DNA of 64,000 nucleotides from Flavobacterium frigidimaris (GCA_900129595.1 FQWG01000001.1:434001-498000), one strand, 5' to 3'; positions 18,746 through 28,229 are shown, counted from the first letter of the stretch. Numbers and translations are program-made. The notes: generated by a model from the sequence alone, not told the origin.

Positions 18746-19195
18746 AAACACATAGAGACATAGATTTTATAGCTGAAAAAGTCATTCATTTGTAATAAAA
18801 CTCATAGCGTTATGTTTTTATATATCGCTCCGATGGAGCTTTGAATACAATACCTAATATATTTGCTATAAATATAACGCTCCTCCGGAGCTTTCTTTTT
18901 TCTTTTTTAATTAATGATAAAAAGTTCCAGTTATATTTATAGAAAATCAAAAATCCGTGAAGTTAAGCCTCATCGGGGTGACATATATTTACACCATCAA
19001 TTGAATGTTTATTTTTTTTTCACGCAGATTCAGCAGATTTAGCAGATCTTAAAAAAAAATCCTTTTAAACATTTTATCCCAATAGCAATCGGGAGCGGCT
19101 ATTTTTCTCGTATTGTTTCGTGATTGCACTATGCGGTAATATTTGCAAGTGAAACACCTTTTACACAATCCTAAAAGCTATGTCTCTATGTGTTT
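18746..19195. repeat. Composite repeat region bounded by AAACACATAGAGACATAG inverted ends
   Basis: The 18-mer at 18746-18763 is present as a perfect inverted copy at 19178-19195. Its 3' portion (about 19148-19196) closely resembles 32980-33027, which has the same kind of ends (AAACACATAGAAACATAG), so both are one repeat family. Inside lies another inverted unit near 18806-18895 with GCTCC/GGAGC hairpins, which could also act as a terminator for the LytTR gene. The gap 18723-19355 has no convincing gene. Confidence 0.75.
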
Positions 19196-19231
19196 AATTT
19201 TTTTCACGCAGATTCAGCAGATTTAGCAGAT
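19021..19231 (+). repeat. Two identical 27-bp direct copies (CACGCAGATTCAGCAG...)
   Basis: The same 27 bases, beginning CACGCAGATTCAGCAGATTT, occur at 19021-19047 and 19205-19231, 184 bases apart, each preceded by a T-run and followed by A/T-rich sequence and a CCCGATAG-type word. Part of the repeat mosaic between the LytTR gene and the next gene. Confidence 0.85.
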
Positions 19232-19258
19232 ATTTTAAAAAATCATTTTAATCTTCTA

Positions 19259-19276
19259 TCCCGATAGCTATCGGGA
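19259..19276. repeat. Perfect 18-bp palindrome TCCCGATAGCTATCGGGA
   Basis: Fully self-complementary. An identical copy lies at 55756-55773, and degenerate forms near 19078-19094 and 47877-47892. Dispersed genomic palindrome, function unknown. Confidence 0.85.
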
Positions 19277-19355
19277 GTGTGTATTATTTTTTCTTCGATC
19301 CTAATCAAAATTTGTAGATATTTGTAAAAGCACTTCGCTCCCACTATCCAAACAA

Positions 19356-20000
19356 ATGAAAAAAATAATTCTGATTTCTGTTATTGTTGTAATTGCTTTT
19401 TATGTCTTAAAAGAAAAGGTTTACAAACCCTATATGTGGAAAAAAGCCATCAATACAAAAGAACATGAACTGCAATTAGGAAGCTTTATTTTTAGCAAAG
19501 AGACAGGTATTAACGGAAGCCAGGGTTATCAAAAATATTATTTTGTATTTAAGGTTACCGAAATCAATGGCGATTACGTTCGTCTTTCAGTTATCAGGCA
19601 ATTGTCTCAAAAAGATAATTTGAAGGAATCTGATTTTTCAACAACTTCAGATCAATATAAAAGTTTAAAGCAGAATATTAAAAATCTGACTATTACACCT
19701 GTTTTATCTGAAGATTTATACAAAGGTGATGGCCAGAGATTCACTTTAAATCAATATTTACTGAATAAATATCCTGTTTTAAAACAATCTGCTTACTATT
19801 ACGAGGATATTCCAGAAGAATCAAAAAATAAACCAATGCGGGAAAATCCAAACGATTTAGAAATGTATTTTAGTCTTGTTTATTCTAAAAAAGAAATTAT
19901 TGAAAATAGAAAACTTGTACCATGGACAATGACAAATAGTTTTAATGGAAAACCTTCCTTATCTCAATATTCTAAAAATATAGATTTAATTGTAAATTAA
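19356..20000 (+). CDS. Unknown membrane-anchored protein
   Basis: I do not recognise this 214-residue protein. One N-terminal hydrophobic segment (KKIILISVIVVIAFYVL, residues 2-18) followed by Lys suggests a single membrane anchor or uncleaved signal, with the rest outside the cytoplasm. The soluble part is Lys/Tyr-rich with mixed alpha/beta character (FVFKVTEINGDYVRLSVIRQLS) and no Cys or obvious catalytic motif. Codon style resembles its neighbours. It stands alone between repeat-rich DNA and the kai operon, with no partner visible. The reading frame is long and starts with a good ATG, so a real gene is likely. Confidence 0.72.
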   Translation: MKKIILISVIVVIAFYVLKEKVYKPYMWKKAINTKEHELQLGSFIFSKETGINGSQGYQKYYFVFKVTEINGDYVRLSVIRQLSQKDNLKESDFSTTSDQYKSLKQNIKNLTITPVLSEDLYKGDGQRFTLNQYLLNKYPVLKQSAYYYEDIPEESKNKPMRENPNDLEMYFSLVYSKKEIIENRKLVPWTMTNSFNGKPSLSQYSKNIDLIVN

Positions 20001-20314
20001 AATATGCTTAAATCTCTATAATAAACGGTTAATCTTCTCATTCTGAAAAAAAGAGATTGCTGCGCAAAACTCCGCCAAAACGCTTTCTGACAAAAAAATT
20101 TCACTAAAAAACAGAAAAATTTACTTTTGCATAAGAATTAATTAAAAATAAACATTCTATAATTTCAATATTATTTTATATTATTCACACGATTAAACAC
20201 AAATAATTCATTATAAACTTTAATTACCGCTAAACAGCTGTTAAATCTTTAATAAATATTAATTATTAATATTCTAGGAAAACGTATATTTGAGTAAACA
20301 GAATATTATATAAC
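20001..20314. other. AT-rich leader of the kai operon
   Basis: No gene seen. Very AT-rich. It ends in the -7 element TATATTTG at 20285-20292, 23 bases before the GTG start of kaiC. Confidence 0.6.
20285..20292 (+). promoter_or_regulatory. -7 promoter element of the kai operon
   Basis: TATATTTG, an exact TAnnTTTG match, upstream of the GTG start. No -33 TTG at the usual spacing. Confidence 0.55.
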
Positions 20315-21991
20315 GTGCAAGAACAATCAAAATCACATAGTTTTATATTTCCCAAAACTCCTACAGGAGTAGACGGCCTGGACGAGATTACTGATGGCGG
20401 ATTCCCAAAAGGACGCCCTACACTAATCTGTGGTGGTGCCGGCTGCGGAAAAACATTGTTATCCATGCAATTCCTAATTAAAGGTATTACAGAGTATAAC
20501 GAACCCGGAGTCTTCATGTCTTTTGAAGAACCTTCAGAAGATCTTACCTTAAATGTAAAGTCACTTGGTTTCGATCTGCAAAAGCTGAAAGCGGATAAAA
20601 AACTCGTTGTAGATTACGTTAGGGTCGAAAGATCTGAGATTGAAGAAGCGGGCGAATACGATCTTGATGGTTTATTTATCAGATTAGGACACGCCATTGA
20701 TTCGATAAAGGCAAAACGCGTTGTACTTGATACTGTAGAATCTTTATTTTCGGGTTTAGACAATCAGGCGATTCTGAGAGCTGAATTGCGCAGATTGTTT
20801 CATTGGCTAAAAACCAAAGGCGTAACCGCAATTATTACTGGAGAACGCGGAGAAGCAACGCTAACACGACAGGGACTAGAAGAATACGTTTCTGATTGTG
20901 TAATCGTTTTGGATCATCGTGTTATCGAACAGGTTTCGACCAGAAGACTTCGAATTGTAAAATACAGAGGATCAACACACGGCACAAATGAATATCCATT
21001 TCTTATTGATGAGGACGGAATTTCAGTACTGCCAATTACATCCTTAAAACTGGACAACGAGGTTTCTTCTGATATTGTTCCAACAGGACTTCCCGGACTA
21101 AACGATATGTTTCAGGGCGGCGGATTTTTTCGCGGCAGCAATATATTGATTTCAGGAACTGCGGGTACTGCCAAAACAACTTTGGCGTGTTACTTTGCGA
21201 ATCAACAATGTCAAAACAACGAAAAAACTATTTATTTTGCCTTCGAGGAATCGCCGCAGCAATTGGTTCGAAATATGAAATCAATAGGTGTCGATCTTCA
21301 ACAGCATATTGATAAAGGTACTTTGCGAATTCATTCGTCACGTCCGTCGCTTAATGGTCTTGAATTGCATTTGCTTACACTTAGAAAATTTATTAAGGAA
21401 TTTAAACCCACTACAATTATCATCGATCCTATTAGTAATCTCATAACGGTAGGAAGCGAACATGAAGTGCGTTCAATGCTGGTAAGACTGATAGATATGC
21501 TGAAAGCAAACAATATAACGGCACTTTTTACGTCATTAAACAAACAAACGGATAATTTCAGACCCGATCTTGCCGAAGAATCCGTTTCATCACTCGTAGA
21601 TACCTGGATTACGGTTAGGGATATGGAAGGAATTGGAGAAAGAAACCGTGGAATATTTATTGTAAAATCAAGAGGAATGGGGCATTCTAATCAGGTAAGG
21701 GAATTTATAATTTCGAACAACGGAATAGAATTACTGGATGTAGAATTAGGCCCGCAAGGAATACTTACCGGAGCAGCAAGACAATCGCATCAGTTCAAGA
21801 AAACAATGTCAGATATCAAGCTTCAGAATGAGATTAACCGAAAAGACAGAGAAATTGAACGCAAACGAAAAGTTCTTGAAGCCAATATAGAAGCACTAAA
21901 GAATGAGTTTGAATCTGCCGAGGAAGAATTAAGCATACTAAAAGCAACAGAAGAATTGCAGGAGAAACTGACTTCTAAAAAAGAAAAATAA
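20315..21991 (+). CDS. kaiC: KaiC-like double RecA-domain ATPase
   Basis: Homologue of the cyanobacterial clock ATPase/autokinase, 558 residues. Start is GTG: an in-frame TGA lies at 20291 and no ATG intervenes. CI domain: Walker A GGAGCGKT (40-47), catalytic glutamates FEEP (71-72), Walker B VVLDT near 137. CII domain: Walker A GTAGTAKT (281-288), FEES (311-312), TIIIDP near 368. The segment ESVSSLVDT aligns with the cyanobacterial Ser431-Thr432 autophosphorylation stretch, giving Ser425-Ser426 here. A C-terminal coiled coil (about 500-557) replaces the cyanobacterial KaiA-binding tail, and no kaiA is present. Heads a tight operon with two kaiB genes, a histidine kinase and a receiver protein. 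Confidence 0.94.
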   Translation: MQEQSKSHSFIFPKTPTGVDGLDEITDGGFPKGRPTLICGGAGCGKTLLSMQFLIKGITEYNEPGVFMSFEEPSEDLTLNVKSLGFDLQKLKADKKLVVDYVRVERSEIEEAGEYDLDGLFIRLGHAIDSIKAKRVVLDTVESLFSGLDNQAILRAELRRLFHWLKTKGVTAIITGERGEATLTRQGLEEYVSDCVIVLDHRVIEQVSTRRLRIVKYRGSTHGTNEYPFLIDEDGISVLPITSLKLDNEVSSDIVPTGLPGLNDMFQGGGFFRGSNILISGTAGTAKTTLACYFANQQCQNNEKTIYFAFEESPQQLVRNMKSIGVDLQQHIDKGTLRIHSSRPSLNGLELHLLTLRKFIKEFKPTTIIIDPISNLITVGSEHEVRSMLVRLIDMLKANNITALFTSLNKQTDNFRPDLAEESVSSLVDTWITVRDMEGIGERNRGIFIVKSRGMGHSNQVREFIISNNGIELLDVELGPQGILTGAARQSHQFKKTMSDIKLQNEINRKDREIERKRKVLEANIEALKNEFESAEEELSILKATEELQEKLTSKKEK

Positions 21992-21992
21992 A

Positions 21993-22289
21993 ATGAAAAA
22001 AGAAGTTGTAGCCGAATGGCAATTACGATTATATATTGCGGGGCAAACGCCAAAATCTATTACGGCACTCGAAAACATAAAAAAATATGCCGAAGAACAT
22101 CTGAAGGGAATTTACAGTATTGAAATTGTAGATCTCCTTAAAAACCCGCAATTGGCAGAAGGCGACCAGATATTTGCTGTACCTACACTGGTAAGAAAAT
22201 TTCCGGAACCCATTCGCAAAATAATTGGCGACCTTTCTAACGAAGAGAGAGTACTTGTTGGGCTTAATATAAAACCCTTAAACTCTTAA
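21993..22289 (+). CDS. kaiB: KaiB-like protein, first copy
   Basis: Thioredoxin-like KaiB family, 98 residues, matching the family length. Recognisable features are the first strand [12 protein letters not shown], helix [15 protein letters not shown], the strand [16 protein letters not shown], and [21 protein letters not shown], where the cis-Pro loop VPTL and the IIGDLS strand are KaiB hallmarks. It probably binds the KaiC CI ring. It starts one base after the kaiC stop. It differs clearly from the second copy, so the two may have separate partners or act as alternates. Confidence 0.93.
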   Translation: MKKEVVAEWQLRLYIAGQTPKSITALENIKKYAEEHLKGIYSIEIVDLLKNPQLAEGDQIFAVPTLVRKFPEPIRKIIGDLSNEERVLVGLNIKPLNS

Positions 22290-22293
22290 AAAA

Positions 22294-22593
22294 ATGGATA
22301 ACTCATCTGATGGTACTAGTACAACCAAACATAAGTTTATGCTTTTTGTTTCAGGTATGTCTGTAAAATCAGGCCATGCCATTGAAAACCTGCGCAGGAT
22401 ATGCGACAAATATCTTGCAAATAATTACGAATTAGAGATTATAGATATTAGTCGGGATACAGAACAGGCAGTAATACACCAGATTGTAGCAATACCTACA
22501 TTAATCAAAACAAATCCTGATCCGAGAAGAATCATTTTAGGTGATCTTTCAGACAAAGAAAAGGTACTTAGAATCCTAAATATAAGAGAATAA
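22294..22593 (+). CDS. kaiB: KaiB-like protein, second copy
   Basis: Second KaiB-family protein, 99 residues, with an N-terminal extension of about 10 polar residues before FMLFVSGMSVKS. It keeps the helix HAIENLRRICDKYL, strand YELEIIDISRDTEQA and AIPTLIKTNPDPRRIILGDLSDKEKVL. It begins four bases after the first copy's stop. Identity to the first copy looks low by eye, which argues for an old duplication with specialisation. Exact role unknown. Confidence 0.93.
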   Translation: MDNSSDGTSTTKHKFMLFVSGMSVKSGHAIENLRRICDKYLANNYELEIIDISRDTEQAVIHQIVAIPTLIKTNPDPRRIILGDLSDKEKVLRILNIRE

Positions 22594-22594
22594 T

Positions 22595-23851
22595 TTGAAG
22601 GAAAATAATACAAATATCGAATCTCTATTGGCTGAAATAGCCTCTCTAAAAGAACAGCTTTACGAATCAAACAGTATTGTTGATGCTATAAAAGATGGGG
22701 ATGTCGATGCATTAGTAGTCAATAATAATGGAGTTCCGCAGCTTTATTCGCTGGAAACTGCCGATTATACTTTTAGACTGCTGATCGAGAAATTCAGACA
22801 AGGCGCGTTGAGTATTTCAAGAAACGGCCTCATTTTATACTGCAACGATTATTTTTCAAAACTGATAGGAATTCCCTCTGAGAAAATAATAGGAAACTAT
22901 CTGCATGAATATTTTAATAATGCAGAACATTTTGTTCCGGTTATCGAAGCGTTGAAATACGGCGTTACCACCCATGAAATCCTATTTAAAACTCAGGATG
23001 AAAAGAAAGTTTTCCCCGCTTATATTGCTCTGACAGATCTTGAACCCGCCGTTCAGGGAATTGGTATTGTCATTACCGACCTTACGGAGAAGAAAAAACA
23101 TGAAGACGCATTAATACAGCATCAAAAAGAACTTGAAGAAAAAATCAGCGAGCTAAATCGGATAAATGCAAATCTTGAAGAGTTTATTCATGTAATATCC
23201 CACGATCTCAAAGAACCCCTGAGAAAAATCGTCATGTACAATGGCAGAATAGATGCCGCTTATCTTTCTGAGGCCGATACTAAATCAATGAATGTCATGA
23301 AAGTATCTGCATTGCGATTAAACTCACTTGTTGATGATTTAGTGAAATACTCGTCACATACTGCGCAGGAAGAACGTACAGAAGTCAATTTAGTTGACGT
23401 AATTTCTGAAGTTACTGATGATTTGGAAATCATAATCAGTGATAAAAAAGCGAAAATTGAAATTGGACAACTGCCAATAGTACATGCTTCTAAAGTTCAA
23501 ATGCGCCAGCTTTTTTCCAATTTAATTTCAAACGCTATAAAATACGGCAAAGCAGACCATCCTCCCCTTATTCAGATTAATCAAATCGAAAGTTCTGAAT
23601 CTGAAATTCCAAACGAAACACATCAATTCTTAAAAATTCAGATCAAAGACAACGGTATCGGAATGGAGAAAACCCATCTTATCAAAATTTTCACTATCTT
23701 TCAGAGATTGCATGCCAAAAATGAATACTCCGGAAACGGAATTGGTCTTGCAATCTGTAAAAAAATAATGGAGAATCATTCAGGAAATATAACTGTAGAA
23801 AGTAAACCTAATGAAGGCACCATATTTAATCTTTTTTTTCCACTCTCATAA
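22595..23851 (+). CDS. PAS-containing hybrid-free sensor histidine kinase of the kai operon
   Basis: Soluble histidine kinase of 418 residues with no membrane segment. The TTG start is one base after the kaiB stop. A short coiled coil (IASLKEQLYESNSIVDAIKDGDVDALVV) precedes a PAS fold (about 60-165, RQGALSISRNGLILYCNDYFSKLIG). A second coiled coil then leads to the HisKA phosphoacceptor EFIHVISHDLKEPLRK (His near 202), the N-box FSNLISNAIKYGK, and G-boxes DNGIGMEK and GNGIGLAIC. It resembles phytochrome-like kinases that read out light or clock state. In this operon it is the natural output or input kinase for the Kai proteins. Confidence 0.93.
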   Translation: MKENNTNIESLLAEIASLKEQLYESNSIVDAIKDGDVDALVVNNNGVPQLYSLETADYTFRLLIEKFRQGALSISRNGLILYCNDYFSKLIGIPSEKIIGNYLHEYFNNAEHFVPVIEALKYGVTTHEILFKTQDEKKVFPAYIALTDLEPAVQGIGIVITDLTEKKKHEDALIQHQKELEEKISELNRINANLEEFIHVISHDLKEPLRKIVMYNGRIDAAYLSEADTKSMNVMKVSALRLNSLVDDLVKYSSHTAQEERTEVNLVDVISEVTDDLEIIISDKKAKIEIGQLPIVHASKVQMRQLFSNLISNAIKYGKADHPPLIQINQIESSESEIPNETHQFLKIQIKDNGIGMEKTHLIKIFTIFQRLHAKNEYSGNGIGLAICKKIMENHSGNITVESKPNEGTIFNLFFPLS

Positions 23852-23853
23852 AA

Positions 23854-24255
23854 ATGCAAAACTTACATAACTTACATATTCTTATCGCCGAAGATGATAG
23901 CGATGACGCTGACATCATCAGCGACGCTTTTACTAAAAATACTAATTTTGAAAAAGTGAATCTTGTTGCCAATGGCGAAGAACTCTTAAATTACCTGAAA
24001 AATTCTTCTAACAAAATTCCCGACGTAATCCTAACAGACATCAATATGCCAATCGTGGACGGAATTGAAGCGCTACAGGAAATTTTGAATACAACAGAAC
24101 TAAAAAACATACCTTGCTTTGTCTATTCGACAAGTATAAATCCGGCCTACAAAGAAAAATGTGATCTGCTGGGTATAAAAGCTTACCTCATTAAGCCTTA
24201 TTCTATAGAAGGTTTTGATGAAATTCCTAAAAGTATTCTTTCTATGATCGAATAA
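23854..24255 (+). CDS. Single-domain response regulator (receiver only)
   Basis: Receiver domain of 133 residues with no output domain. Acidic pocket AEDDSDDAD, phosphoacceptor Asp62 (VILTDINMPIVDG), and switch residues in FVYSTSINP and LIKPYSIE. The form (YSTS.NP....C) is that of Rcp1-type receivers that partner phytochrome-like kinases. It starts two bases after the kinase stop and ends the kai operon, before a shared terminator. Likely receives phosphate from the upstream kinase. The further target is unknown. Confidence 0.92.
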   Translation: MQNLHNLHILIAEDDSDDADIISDAFTKNTNFEKVNLVANGEELLNYLKNSSNKIPDVILTDINMPIVDGIEALQEILNTTELKNIPCFVYSTSINPAYKEKCDLLGIKAYLIKPYSIEGFDEIPKSILSMIE

Positions 24256-24279
24256 TTTTCATTGCATTTTAGGATAAAA

Positions 24280-24316
24280 AAAATAGCTTCCTGATTAAGA
24301 ATCAGGAAGCTATTTT
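24280..24316. terminator. Bidirectional terminator between kai operon and quinone oxidoreductase
   Basis: Perfect 17-base arms (24280-24296, 24300-24316; core TAGCTTCCTGATT) with a 3-base loop and A/T ends on both sides. It lies between convergent genes, so it can serve both. Confidence 0.9.
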
Positions 24317-24335
24317 ACAATATATCCTTCTCCTC

Positions 24336-25349
24336 TTAATATTTAATCGCGATTTTCCCGATTGTTTTACCTGATTCCAGTAATTCGTGTGCCTTTTTGA
24401 AATTAGCAGCCGTCAGTCCGGTAAGCGTTTCATTAAGCGTTGATTTTATAGTACCATTATCCAGAAGATCAGCAATTTTATTCAGGATATTGTGTTGTTC
24501 CTGCATATCCTCCGTTTCAAACATCGAACGCGTGTACATTAATTCCCAGGAAAACGAAACACTTTTATTTTTCAGTTTATTCAGGGCAACAGGATCACTG
24601 CTTCCCGTAATTGAGGCGATATGTCCTTGTGGTTTGATCAGTTCGACCATAATATCCCAATAAAAATTAGTATCAACAAAATCTAAAATAAAATCTACAT
24701 TTTGAAAACCCGCTTCGTGAACTGAAGTAATTAAGTTTTTATGATCTACCACAAAATCAGCACCTTGCTGTTTGCTCCAGGCAATAGTTTCAGGACGAGA
24801 TGCCGTTGCAATAACCGTTAAACCAGCAATCTTTTTGGCAAGTTGAATCGCGATCGAACCTACTCCGCCGGCACCGCCAATGATTAAAATAGATTTGCCC
24901 TTGTCCTTCTCAGGATTGATTCGGATTCGGTCAAACAATATTTCCCAGGCCGTTAGACCTGTCAATGGCATAACTGCAGCTTCTTCAATACTCAGCGATT
25001 TTGGTTTTCTGCCCACAATTCGCTCATCAATAACCTGATATTCTGCATTGCTTCCTGGTTTCGTGATATCTCCTGCATAAAAAACTTCGTCACCTACCTT
25101 AAATAGACTTACTTTATCTCCAATCGCTTCCACAACTCCAACAGCATCCCAGCCAATAATTTTAGGTGTTTCAAGAATGGTATCTTTTGCACTATTCTGG
25201 CGAATTTTAAAATCAACCGGATTCACAGACACAGCACTTATTTTTACTAATAAATCACGCGCACCCGGAATTGGTTTTGGAGTTTCAAATGTTATAAAAC
25301 TCTCTTCTTCAGTTATTGGTAATGATGTTTTAAATCCTATAGCTTTCAT
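24336..25349 (-). CDS. Zinc-type alcohol dehydrogenase-like / quinone oxidoreductase (MDR family)
   Basis: Cytoplasmic NAD(P)H-dependent oxidoreductase of 337 residues. GroES-like N-terminal domain (ARDLLVKISAVSVNPVDFKIR, GWDAVGVVEAIGDKVSLFKVGDEVFYAGD) and a Rossmann domain with the nucleotide motif IIGGAGGVGSIAIQLAK near residue 155. It lacks the Cys cluster of structural-zinc alcohol dehydrogenases, so it fits the quinone-reductase branch. The C-terminal GKTIGKIAIKY is normal for the family. It has its own promoter on the minus strand. Substrate unknown, possibly quinones or enals. Confidence 0.9.
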   Translation of the reverse strand: MKAIGFKTSLPITEEESFITFETPKPIPGARDLLVKISAVSVNPVDFKIRQNSAKDTILETPKIIGWDAVGVVEAIGDKVSLFKVGDEVFYAGDITKPGSNAEYQVIDERIVGRKPKSLSIEEAAVMPLTGLTAWEILFDRIRINPEKDKGKSILIIGGAGGVGSIAIQLAKKIAGLTVIATASRPETIAWSKQQGADFVVDHKNLITSVHEAGFQNVDFILDFVDTNFYWDIMVELIKPQGHIASITGSSDPVALNKLKNKSVSFSWELMYTRSMFETEDMQEQHNILNKIADLLDNGTIKSTLNETLTGLTAANFKKAHELLESGKTIGKIAIKY

Positions 25350-25379
25350 CTTTTTTATTATTTAATTGTAATAGTATTA

Positions 25380-25409
25380 CAAATATAGCAGGAGAACAGG
25401 TTTCAGCAA
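25380..25409 (-). promoter_or_regulatory. Promoter of the quinone oxidoreductase
   Basis: On the minus strand TTG (25407-25409), 19-base spacer, then TATATTTG (25380-25387). Exact match to the Bacteroidota consensus, 30 bases before the ATG. Confidence 0.7.
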
Positions 25410-25550
25410 TGGTATAAATTGATTGTATATCTGTATAAATTTATCAAATTTGAGTGGTATTTTTCGATTAGATAATAAGCCAAAATCCGTTTCACCTGCA
25501 ATTTTGTCCGCCTCGACCCAATTTATCATTTTCTAAGAATGAACTCAATA

Positions 25551-25558
25551 TACTTTTG
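25551..25558 (+). promoter_or_regulatory. -7 element of the outer-membrane barrel gene
   Basis: TACTTTTG, exact TAnnTTTG, 44 bases before the ATG. Confidence 0.5.
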
Positions 25559-25602
25559 ACGGGTATAAAAAAATAATTAGTATAAAATAAAATTTTAAAA
25601 TT

Positions 25603-26208
25603 ATGAAAATCGTCAAAAATTTATTCATTGGTTGTATTCTTCTTGTTACTACAAATAGTTTTAGTCAGAGCTTTTTTAAAAATATAGGAGAACGCCTTTA
25701 TTTTGGTGTAAAAGCCGGAGCCAATTATAGCGACTTTACCAATGCCGGTTTCGATACTGAAGGTTTAACAGGATTTCATGCAGGTGCGCTTGTAGGTTAT
25801 AAATTCAATGATCATTTTGCTGTTCAGGAAGAGTTTTTATATTCTACCCAGGGTGCAAAAATCAAAGGCGGGCTTATGGATGGTGAAGACATAAAGCTTT
25901 CTTATGTAACTGTTCCAATTCTTTTAAAATACAAAACTGATTTTGGATTGTATCTTGAAGCCGGCCCACAAATTGGGATTTTAGTCGATGAAGATTTTAC
26001 TGGTCTTGGAATTAATTCGGGTACAAAATTTGCAGAAAAAATTGATGGCGGAGTCGCAGCAGGAATTGGATATCAATTTCAAAACGGGCTAGGAATTGGC
26101 GCACGATATTATTTGTCTTTAACAGACGTCAGTAAAGTAAAAACTGCCGGATTCAATACTGATTTCCAAAATAATACTGCACAAGTTAGTTTATTTTACA
26201 TCTTTTAA
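25603..26208 (+). CDS. Outer-membrane beta-barrel protein (PorT-like)
   Basis: Exported small barrel of 201 residues. Signal peptide MKIVKNLFIGCILLVTTNSFSQ, then alternating strands typical of the outer-membrane beta-barrel family (LYFGVKAGANYSDF, GFHAGALVGYKFNDHFAVQEEFLYSTQGAK, YVTVPILLKYKT, LYLEAGPQIGILV), ending in the aromatic terminus AQVSLFYIF. This is the common Bacteroidota PorT/OmpW-like fold, eight strands by eye. No partner gene is obvious, since its downstream neighbour is a sensor kinase behind a terminator. Function unknown beyond membrane barrel. Confidence 0.9.
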   Translation: MKIVKNLFIGCILLVTTNSFSQSFFKNIGERLYFGVKAGANYSDFTNAGFDTEGLTGFHAGALVGYKFNDHFAVQEEFLYSTQGAKIKGGLMDGEDIKLSYVTVPILLKYKTDFGLYLEAGPQIGILVDEDFTGLGINSGTKFAEKIDGGVAAGIGYQFQNGLGIGARYYLSLTDVSKVKTAGFNTDFQNNTAQVSLFYIF

Positions 26209-26229
26209 AAATTTAAAAGACAGCATCAA

Positions 26230-26260
26230 AAAATCCGACTACAAAGAGTAGTCGGATTTT
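26230..26260 (+). terminator. Rho-independent terminator after the barrel gene
   Basis: Perfect 13-base stem (AAAATCCGACTAC/GTAGTCGGATTTT) with a 5-base loop, 22 bases after the stop. Confidence 0.88.
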
Positions 26261-26353
26261 ACGGCAAAGAATAAATCCTGCTTTTTAATCCGATATTTGT
26301 ACATTTAATATACCAAATAAAAAGCAAAACCTCAGTTTAGATATTATATTTCC

Positions 26354-27415
26354 ATGACAAACAATATCAAAAAAACGATAACTCCATACAATATCAAAGA
26401 AATTCGGCGACTGAATATGCTTTTAGTTAGTCTTGCCTTTCCTTTTACTTTTTTATTGCTCTTTTTATTCGAAGAAATTCTGTCATCATTGTTTGTTCTT
26501 GCTATTAAAACGGCATGTTATATGTTTATTACAAGCAATTTATTAGTCTGGATCCTAAAATTCAGCGCAAAAAAATTCCCTGATGACGTATTTAAATTCC
26601 AGCTTTGTCGATTAAGTTTAAGTTATCTATTCGGTATAGGAATTTATCTTACTTTATGGCCTATATTCTCTTATCTCGCTAAAATTCCCAGTCATTTAGA
26701 GAATTACAAACTTTTAGCCGCTTTTATAGCCATATCTACAGTTCTGACTACAATTATTTTATTCTTGCATGATTTTGTAATATTCAGACAAAATAAAATT
26801 CAGACAGAGCTTGAAAATTCCCGTTTGCAGCTTCGTAGTACTCAGGCAGAAAACCTATTATTAAAACAGCAAATTCATCCTCATTTTTTATTCAATTCTT
26901 TAAACACATTAAAAGCTTTATATAAAAAAGACCCAAAACTTGGCGAAATATATCTGCTTCAGTTAGCTGATTTTCTGCGCTCTGCAGTTTCATTAAACAA
27001 TAGTCCCGCGACAACACTTCAGGAAGAGCTTAACATCTGTAAAAACTATCTCGAAATGCAAAAAATACGATTTGGGGAAGCTCTTGAATGGAATCTAATC
27101 ATAGAAAATAATGAAATCTTAAAAGGTTTTGTTCCTTCGTTCTCTTTACAACCTTTACTTGAAAATGCTATCAAACACAATATATTTACAAAAGAAACCC
27201 CTTTGAAACTGGTGATAGAACAAAAAGGCAATTTTATTAGTGTTTCTAACGCCATAAACCCCAGAAATGCCGGAGAAACATCAACAAAAAGCGGCTTAAG
27301 TAATTTAGCCGAACGTTATCAATTATGGTCAGGAGAAGAAATTATAATTAAGAATAACGGAAAATTCTTTTCAGTAAGCTTTAAAATCATGCCACATGAA
27401 AATAATAATAATTGA
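26354..27415 (+). CDS. LytS/YehU-type membrane sensor histidine kinase
   Basis: 353 residues with four membrane helices in the first 150 (for example LLVSLAFPFTFLLLFLF, YLFGIGIYLTLWPIFSYL, LLAAFIAISTVLTTIILFL) and no extracytoplasmic sensor. A coiled coil joins them to the His_kinase motif QQIHPHFLFNSLNTLK near residue 174 and the ATPase N-box LQPLLENAIKHN, ending with GLSNLAERYQLW. Its frame overlaps the LytTR regulator by 20 bases, so the two are translationally coupled and form a complete two-component system. Signal unknown. Confidence 0.93.
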   Translation: MTNNIKKTITPYNIKEIRRLNMLLVSLAFPFTFLLLFLFEEILSSLFVLAIKTACYMFITSNLLVWILKFSAKKFPDDVFKFQLCRLSLSYLFGIGIYLTLWPIFSYLAKIPSHLENYKLLAAFIAISTVLTTIILFLHDFVIFRQNKIQTELENSRLQLRSTQAENLLLKQQIHPHFLFNSLNTLKALYKKDPKLGEIYLLQLADFLRSAVSLNNSPATTLQEELNICKNYLEMQKIRFGEALEWNLIIENNEILKGFVPSFSLQPLLENAIKHNIFTKETPLKLVIEQKGNFISVSNAINPRNAGETSTKSGLSNLAERYQLWSGEEIIIKNNGKFFSVSFKIMPHENNNN

Positions 27416-28160
27416 AGATGAAATACTCGTTGCCGAAGATCTGGTCAGCAATCTCAAACAAATAAAACCTGATATTGAAATTGTAAGTGTTCTCAGTTCT
27501 GTTAAGGAAGCTGTAGATTATTTTTCAGTCAATCCCCAACCGGATCTTATTTTTAGTGACATACAATTGGGCGACGGACTAAGTTTTGATATTGCAAAGG
27601 CAATCGCTATTGAAGTTCCGGTGATTTTTTGCACTGCTTTTGATGAATATGCACTAGAAGCTTTTAGGGCAAATGGAATTGAATATATCCTGAAACCTTT
27701 TAGTATCGAATCGCTGGAAAAAGCCCTTGTCAAATTTCAGAACATGCAAAAAGTAATGGCTGGAAGTATTGCCTTAAAATATGAAGCAGCAATGGCGACT
27801 TTAGAAGCTAAGAACAAAACCAGCAGCAGTACGATCATGATCAGGTACCGCGATCGTTTATTGCCTTTTACGCTTGATAAAATTGCTTTTTTCTGTCTTG
27901 AAAATGAAATCACTTACATGCACGCTTATTCAGGAAAAACCTATGCAATGACAGAGAGTCTTGAAGAACTTGAATATAAAACAGGATCAACTTTCTTTAG
28001 AATGAACAGACAATTTTTAGTAAGCCGAAAGGCTATTATTGACGCAACAGATTATTTTCCAAGAAAATTAAAAATAAATTTATCTTTTCCTTTTGATAAA
28101 GACATCATTGTGAGCAGAGAAAAACGAAGTAAATTATTGAACTGGTTAACAGAAAATTAA
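27396..28160 (+). CDS. LytTR-family response regulator
   Basis: 254 residues with receiver domain (IIIEDEILVAEDL, phospho-Asp in LIFSDIQLGDG, FCTAFDEYALEAF, ILKPFSIES) and a C-terminal LytTR DNA-binding domain (TIMIRYRDRLLPFTLDKIAFFCLENEI to FFRMNRQFLVSRKAI). Cognate to the overlapping kinase. It is a paralogue of the regulator at 17964. The target promoters are not visible nearby. Confidence 0.93.
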   Translation: MKIIIIEDEILVAEDLVSNLKQIKPDIEIVSVLSSVKEAVDYFSVNPQPDLIFSDIQLGDGLSFDIAKAIAIEVPVIFCTAFDEYALEAFRANGIEYILKPFSIESLEKALVKFQNMQKVMAGSIALKYEAAMATLEAKNKTSSSTIMIRYRDRLLPFTLDKIAFFCLENEITYMHAYSGKTYAMTESLEELEYKTGSTFFRMNRQFLVSRKAIIDATDYFPRKLKINLSFPFDKDIIVSREKRSKLLNWLTEN

Positions 28161-28229
28161 ACGTTTATTGAAATAAAAATACTTTATAAAAAAAAGAGCT
28201 GATCCTAAAACCAACTCTTTCTATTCGAT

